From contig NRSV01000042.1 of the NCBI GenBank assembly GCA_002286855.1, positions 124,001-188,000 on the forward strand: a stretch of DNA of 64,000 bases, read 5' to 3'. Numbering within the stretch: position 1 is the stretch's first letter; each line of letters begins with the position of its first letter. The notes under the pieces were generated by a model, which made no database searches, was not told where the DNA came from, and saw only the letters and a list, made by a program, of their open reading frames with translations. The position numbers were made by a program, and so were the translations under genes. Source of the stretch: Bipolaris cookei (taxonomy: Eukaryota > Ascomycota > Dothideomycetes > Pleosporales > Pleosporaceae). Below are positions 59,633-64,000 of the stretch, in pieces.

Positions 59633-60638
59633 ATGGAAGCCTCCGATACTTCGGTGGGGTCCAGCGTGGGCTGGGACGAAGCGCAGTGTACAGCAGCCCT
59701 CGCACAACTGGAACAGCTGCAAACGCAGGTACACATGGATTCGCATGTCTTATTGATCAAATGTTGACATTTTTGTAGATAGACGACCTTCGCCTGGCTA
59801 TTCCACGGATAATCGAGCCCTTTCACAGACCCCCGAATTCAACAACGTATAAGTTATACGCCCAGGGCGTACTCTCTTCTCAGACTGGCCTCAATGCGCT
59901 CAAGGATCGTTGGAAGCTTCTTGAGGTACAGAACACATTTGAGCATGCCAAGCAGAGCTTTGGCGCAAATGCCGACCTGTCCGAGGCCGCCTCGGTCCCT
60001 TCCCACGGCTGGGTTGAAAGGGAGCAGGAAGCAAATAAATTTACAGGCAAGAGCGGGAGCAAAACTGCCGAGGATGTTGGCGCCGTGTTTGCGGATAGTG
60101 ATATATCCCGTATCGTCATCGAGTTTCGCAAGGCGCATCCAACCCTCAATGTCGAGACAAACGACGATGACCACATCATACATGTAAGGTTATCGCTTCA
60201 CCGGCATATTTCACTCCGCTCACCTTGATAATAGATTCGTTTCGTCGTCAGCTCTCTCATGCTCAAGTTTCGCGTCACTATCAAACATGAAGCAAACGGT
60301 CGTCACAAACTCAATGCAGACTGCCTAGGGACAGCCGAATCCTGTTTGGCAATTACGCGTTGTATCGCCTCACGGCCAAACAAAAACGATTTGAGATATC
60401 TACTGGTATGTTTGCATCATCACATGCACGTCAAGGACACCACGGGCACACATATTGACCATTTTAGGACATGATTGCTGCGTACAAGACTGTCAAAGGG
60501 ATATCTTGTGACAAATGTTCAAAGATGCTAGATAATGCCGCCTTCACACCTACCGCGCGACGAAGCAAGCAAGTTGCTACAGCAGGTGAAAGCCTGGATA
60601 CAGTCTGGGTAGCACTCCACGAGAGCTGCCTTGAGTGA
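59633..60638 (+). CDS. med27: Probable Mediator complex subunit 27
   Basis: Four exons (59633..59728, 59779..60183, 60235..60405, 60468..60638) give 280 residues. The N-terminal helix WDEAQCTAALAQLEQLQTQIDDLRLAIPRIIEPFHRP resembles fungal Med27. The C-terminal part has a CDKC motif and a later HESC, which together could bind zinc, as the C-terminal domain of Med27 does. Mediator links activators to RNA polymerase II. All introns are 46-62 bp and every join keeps the frame. The subunit call is from overall pattern rather than a unique signature, so it is moderate. Confidence 0.6.
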
Positions 60639-60687
60639 TTGAGGCCTATGTCTGATCGCTTTGAATCTTTACGTAGCGAGAGTAAAG

Positions 60688-61311
60688 TCAAACGAGATGG
60701 TGAAACGGAAGCCCGACGCCGAACTGATTATCTATGTGGCCACCCAGAACCTGCGGCAGATACTGAGTGTCCTGGAACCAGACTCCATCCACCATTCGCA
60801 CGGCTTCTGGGTAATGATTCGACTTTCTGTTTTTGTACGGCTCCTGTTGCCAAATGGCATCTGTCCACGTTGATCGGTTTGGCTCGGCGTGTTGTCGGGT
60901 TCGAAAGTCATAGCTTAGGCCGTACTGTCTTCCGCCGAGCATGCGAGACTTGGTCCAAGGGGCGAACTTTTGCGAGTTGAAGCCATACGTCATGCCAGAT
61001 TCGTCAAGATGGGGATATCCAGCCCATTGAGATCGAGAGGGACGGCTGGATATGCAATCTGTGGAACGGGCACCAAATGCGACGTATATATCAGGCCCGG
61101 TGTTGCGGAGGATGTCTTTTATACGGCCCCACGATGACCCATTCTTGCCATCTTTTGGCCATATAAAGGCCTTGGAGGTCTTTACGGGTCGCAGTCTTCG
61201 GCCGTCCTGGTACCATCCTCGCTGGCAGGGATTGTACCTTGTTGTCTCGTGTCTGAACCCGTCAACCGTCTGCACGAACACGGACAAGTTGGGTAGATGA
61301 GAATTGGTCAT
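60688..61311 (-). CDS. Hypothetical protein, 207 residues
   Basis: A single exon encodes a 207-residue basic, aromatic-rich protein with no signal peptide or membrane span. Sections such as GRRLRPVKTSKAFIWPKDG and SRMLGGRQYGLSYDFRTRQH look like a folded, conserved protein, and the open frame is long for a non-coding strand, but I cannot name the family. It is convergent with med27, 49 bp from its stop, and divergent from nic96. ATG 61311 is the only reasonable start. Confidence 0.65.
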   Translation of the reverse strand: MTNSHLPNLSVFVQTVDGFRHETTRYNPCQRGWYQDGRRLRPVKTSKAFIWPKDGKNGSSWGRIKDILRNTGPDIYVAFGARSTDCISSRPSRSQWAGYPHLDESGMTYGFNSQKFAPWTKSRMLGGRQYGLSYDFRTRQHAEPNRSTWTDAIWQQEPYKNRKSNHYPEAVRMVDGVWFQDTQYLPQVLGGHIDNQFGVGLPFHHLV

Positions 61312-61877
61312 TTTGTACAGTGGGAAACGAAAATGGAATAATGGGACTTTCTCTCGGAATGTTGCAATTCACTCACACTCTTGAAGGGTTTATACGGTTG
61401 TGTATTTGCCGGCTTGGGCTGCAAAGATGGATGCGATTTATACAGGTGGATTGCTATGGGATGGTGACCAGCTCAGATGTTTGTGCATACTAGTAACAGG
61501 AACACACGAATGTTTTTAGCCTTCTAGTTTACAATCACTCGTAGGTACAAAGTCTGACGATTTCTTGGAGAAGCATCTTTCCCCGTCTCCCAGCCCGGAA
61601 CAAATAAATCTTTAGGCCAAATGAACTGAATTTGATAAAGTCACGATGATTGAGGAAAACAATAATAAGGCGGGGATGACTAAAGCCTAATCGCACATCG
61701 GGGTCCTGTCATTTGCATGGCAGAGCAGACACTGGATGGCGCCTGTGCTCTCACTTTGACGCGGTTCCTGGAGTTGGCAGGGATAAAAGTGCCCGAGCTT
61801 TGCTGGTTCAACAACGCGATCTCGTTGCTCAAGGTTTGTTTTCGGCACCACCAACAACACAGCCCAACGCACTTAAC
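61312..61877. promoter_or_regulatory. Divergent promoter region, hypothetical / nic96
   Basis: 566 bp. An in-frame upstream extension of nic96 without an ATG runs through part of it; no separate gene was recognised. Confidence 0.55.
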
Positions 61878-64000
61878 ATGTCGCTGTTCGGCAATCTTGG
61901 GGGCTCGCAGCCTGCTTCTACTGGCACCTCGGGTGGAGGCTTGTTTGGAACAGCAGGAGGCGCATCGGGCGGTACGACATCAAGCTTGTTTGGCAATCTG
62001 GGCGGAGGCACATCCAATGCGCAATCTGGCACGACGCAAGCAACAAGCAGCGGAGGCCTAGGCGGCGGTCTGTTCGGCGGCCTTGGTGCACCAAAGTCGA
62101 CTGCTACCACGACACCCTCGCTGTTTGCTGGCGCAGCATCGACAACGCAACCCCAGCAACAATCGCAATCACAAACGGGCGGCTTCTCGTTGTTCAGCAA
62201 CACGGCGGCACAATCGACTACCAACAACACGCAACAAACGGGCGGCCTTGGTCAGTCCTCGCTCTTCAATACCACCTCGACTCAGCAGCAGACACAGCAG
62301 CCCCAGCAGCCCCAGCAACAGGGCGCGTCGCTAGCTCAGGCAAACGCAGGCTCCGGCCGCTCCGCTCATTTCGACCATCTCCTGGAACGGGGACGTAAGC
62401 GCAATGCTGGCGAGAATGGCACCAGTAACTTTGACGAGTTGCCGTCGCTCCAGTTGGGCCTTGGCGACATTGCACGCAAGGTGCGAAACTTGGGTTCTGG
62501 AGGCCCTTCGGCGGATCAGGTTCAAGATCGTGCTCAAGACCGCGCTGCGTAAGTTAGGTGTGTTGTTACCAGACGGATTTGTACTGACGCTTTCTAGCCA
62601 CTATCTGCTCTCAGCTTCTGGCGTGAAGATGGGTAGCACCCTCCGAGATCTCAACCAGTTCTCTTCCCAGGCAGGCCTCGCTACACCTGGTCAGGCTCAG
62701 AGTCTTTTCGACAACGACGTGGACGGTTACATCTCCAACCTACATTCGCAATCCACCCTAGCCCTCATCCAAGAAGGATTAGAGCAGTCCAAGCGCGACT
62801 TCGACACCTTTTTGGAGGACAATGTGCAGATTGAATGGGACAAACAGCGGCAGAGGATCTACGAGCACTTTGGTCTGGGCAGACAGAGCGAAGACATGGC
62901 AGCCTCGCAGAATGCCTTTGGTAGCACAGCTAAAGGGGCTTTCGGACGTGCTACAGCACGTAAGGGTCGCTCCATGGGCCCCAATGGGGCATCAGTCAAT
63001 GGGCGATCGACGTTTGGAGCCTCCGCTGCTGGACCACCTGTCCTTGGTGCTTCTCAAAGTGTGCTAGGTGGCAGAGATGTCTCTGACAAATCCGTCATGG
63101 GTGGGCAAGTTGGACTCCAAGACCGATATGCACGAGACAAACAAGAGAAATTTATGGACGAGGTCAAGAGGCTCAATGAGGCAAGACTACGCGAAGAGTC
63201 ATTCTCTGTGCTTCACTCTTTCTCTAGCGTAGAGAAGGCTGCTGGCACTGAGTACTCGGATCATTTCATCAACGCTTACGGAGCACTTATTTCTATTACT
63301 GGTGAGAAGACTGAAGCAGAAGCATCCAACCCGGGTTCAAACCAGCCCAAGGAGCGGAGCTTCGCCAAGGACTATCTGGACGACCAGCCCAACTCTGTCG
63401 CGAGCGTGCGGATGCGCAAGCGCATACTAGATGGCTCTCGCAAGTACTTAGAAAACAAGTTCTTGGAACAGGTAGATGAGGTTTTGCGAAAGAATCCATC
63501 GGAAGCGCTTGTTGGCGGTGTTCCGTCCATGCTTAACAAGATTCGTGGATTTGTCAGAGCCAAAGCTGCGTTTAAGGAGCTCGGTGCGGATACCGAGTTG
63601 TTTCAGAGGATAGGAGAAGCAGGAGACGAGTTCCCGTGGATCATCATCTTCTTCTTGCTAAGAGGTGGCCTTTTGACGGAAGCTGCTGAGTATGTCCGAG
63701 AGAAGAGGAACTTCTTCCAAAACACCGATAGAAACTTTCAATCGGCAATCACACAGTATGCTACGGATCCTGACCGTAGACTAAGCCCGGACACTCAACA
63801 AAAGGTGGGCCACACACATGCTCAGAGGACTCGTTTAAAGACACCCGAGGATCCTTATCGCATGGCCTGTTACAAGATTGTAGGCCGATGTGACATGAGC
63901 AAGCGCAACCTGGAGCCTATCAAGGAGACCATGGACGACTGGGTGTGGCTGCAGTTCAACTTGGCTCGTGAAGGGAACAGAGCCGAAGAAAATGCTGGCG
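61878..64000 (+). CDS. nic96: Nucleoporin Nic96 (Nup93), 3' end outside the window
   Basis: Nic96 anchors the Nsp1-Nup49-Nup57 channel trimer in the inner ring of the nuclear pore. Two exons lie in the window (61878..62548, 62598..>64000), joined in frame. The first 165 or so residues are Gly/Thr/Gln-rich with SLFGNLGG, GGLFGTAGG, SLFSNTA and similar phrases, then a coiled-coil-like region (HFDHLLERGRKRN...LGLGDIARKVRNLG). The conserved Nic96 helical domain follows: GLGRQSEDMAASQNAFG, GALISITG, MLNKIRGFVRAKAAFKE, DEFPWIIIFFLLRGGLLTEAAEYV and DPYRMACYKIVGRCDMSKRN. The gene continues beyond 64000. The start ATG 61878 was chosen because MSLFGNLGG is the expected N-terminus; the reading frame is open further upstream but has no ATG. 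Confidence 0.94.

Noticed and set aside
63328..63345. GGTTCAAACC, resembling a tRNA B box
   Set aside because: It lies within the nic96 coding exon and no tRNA stem or A box can be fitted. I found no tRNA elsewhere in the window either.

Overview
The window is a gene-dense stretch of a filamentous ascomycete nuclear genome. Genes carry short GT-AG introns (mostly 45-60 bp) with CTRAC-type branch sites, sit on both strands, and encode typical Pezizomycotina proteins. The protein sequences, a DUF3669-type gene fragment and a degraded Fot1-type transposon fit a dothideomycete, probably Pleosporales; that placement is my inference. Exon borders below come from splice signals, reading frame and family knowledge, not from transcripts.

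Left part (1-24 kb): ribosomal protein eS21 (rps21), a DUF3669 gene broken by two in-frame stops, the ESCRT-III protein Did2/Vps46, NC2-beta (Dr1), an Sch9-type AGC kinase, a MaoC-fold hydratase ending in AKL, HMG-CoA synthase, an unidentified single-pass membrane protein, and a decayed 1.97-kb Fot1/pogo-type DNA transposon with about 50-bp terminal inverted repeats at a TA site.

Middle (24-37 kb): Cox16 (cytochrome oxidase assembly) divergent from a full-length Mec1/ATR checkpoint kinase in eight exons, then the Sec4/Rab8 GTPase and the mitochondrial protein Nca2.

Central find (37.3-55.2 kb): six adjacent genes that form an N-acetylglucosamine (GlcNAc) use cluster. They are glucosamine-6-phosphate deaminase (dam1), an UNC93/DUF895-type transporter (candidate GlcNAc carrier, ngt1-like), a divergent hexokinase (hxk3-like, presumed GlcNAc kinase), an Ndt80-fold transcription factor (ron1-like), a GH3-GNAT fusion (nag3-like) and GlcNAc-6-phosphate deacetylase (dac1). 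Together they would import GlcNAc, phosphorylate it, deacetylate it and convert it to fructose-6-phosphate under a local regulator. This matches the type of cluster described in Trichoderma reesei and, in reduced form, Candida albicans. Two gene structures here are unusual: the dam1 start codon appears split by an intron (AT|G), and nag3 appears to contain a 7-nt microexon.

Right part (55-64 kb): a long Rab-like GTPase with an altered G4 motif, a cytochrome-b2-type FMN dehydrogenase ending in AKL, a probable Mediator subunit 27, a hypothetical protein, and the 5' part of the nucleoporin Nic96, which runs off the window.
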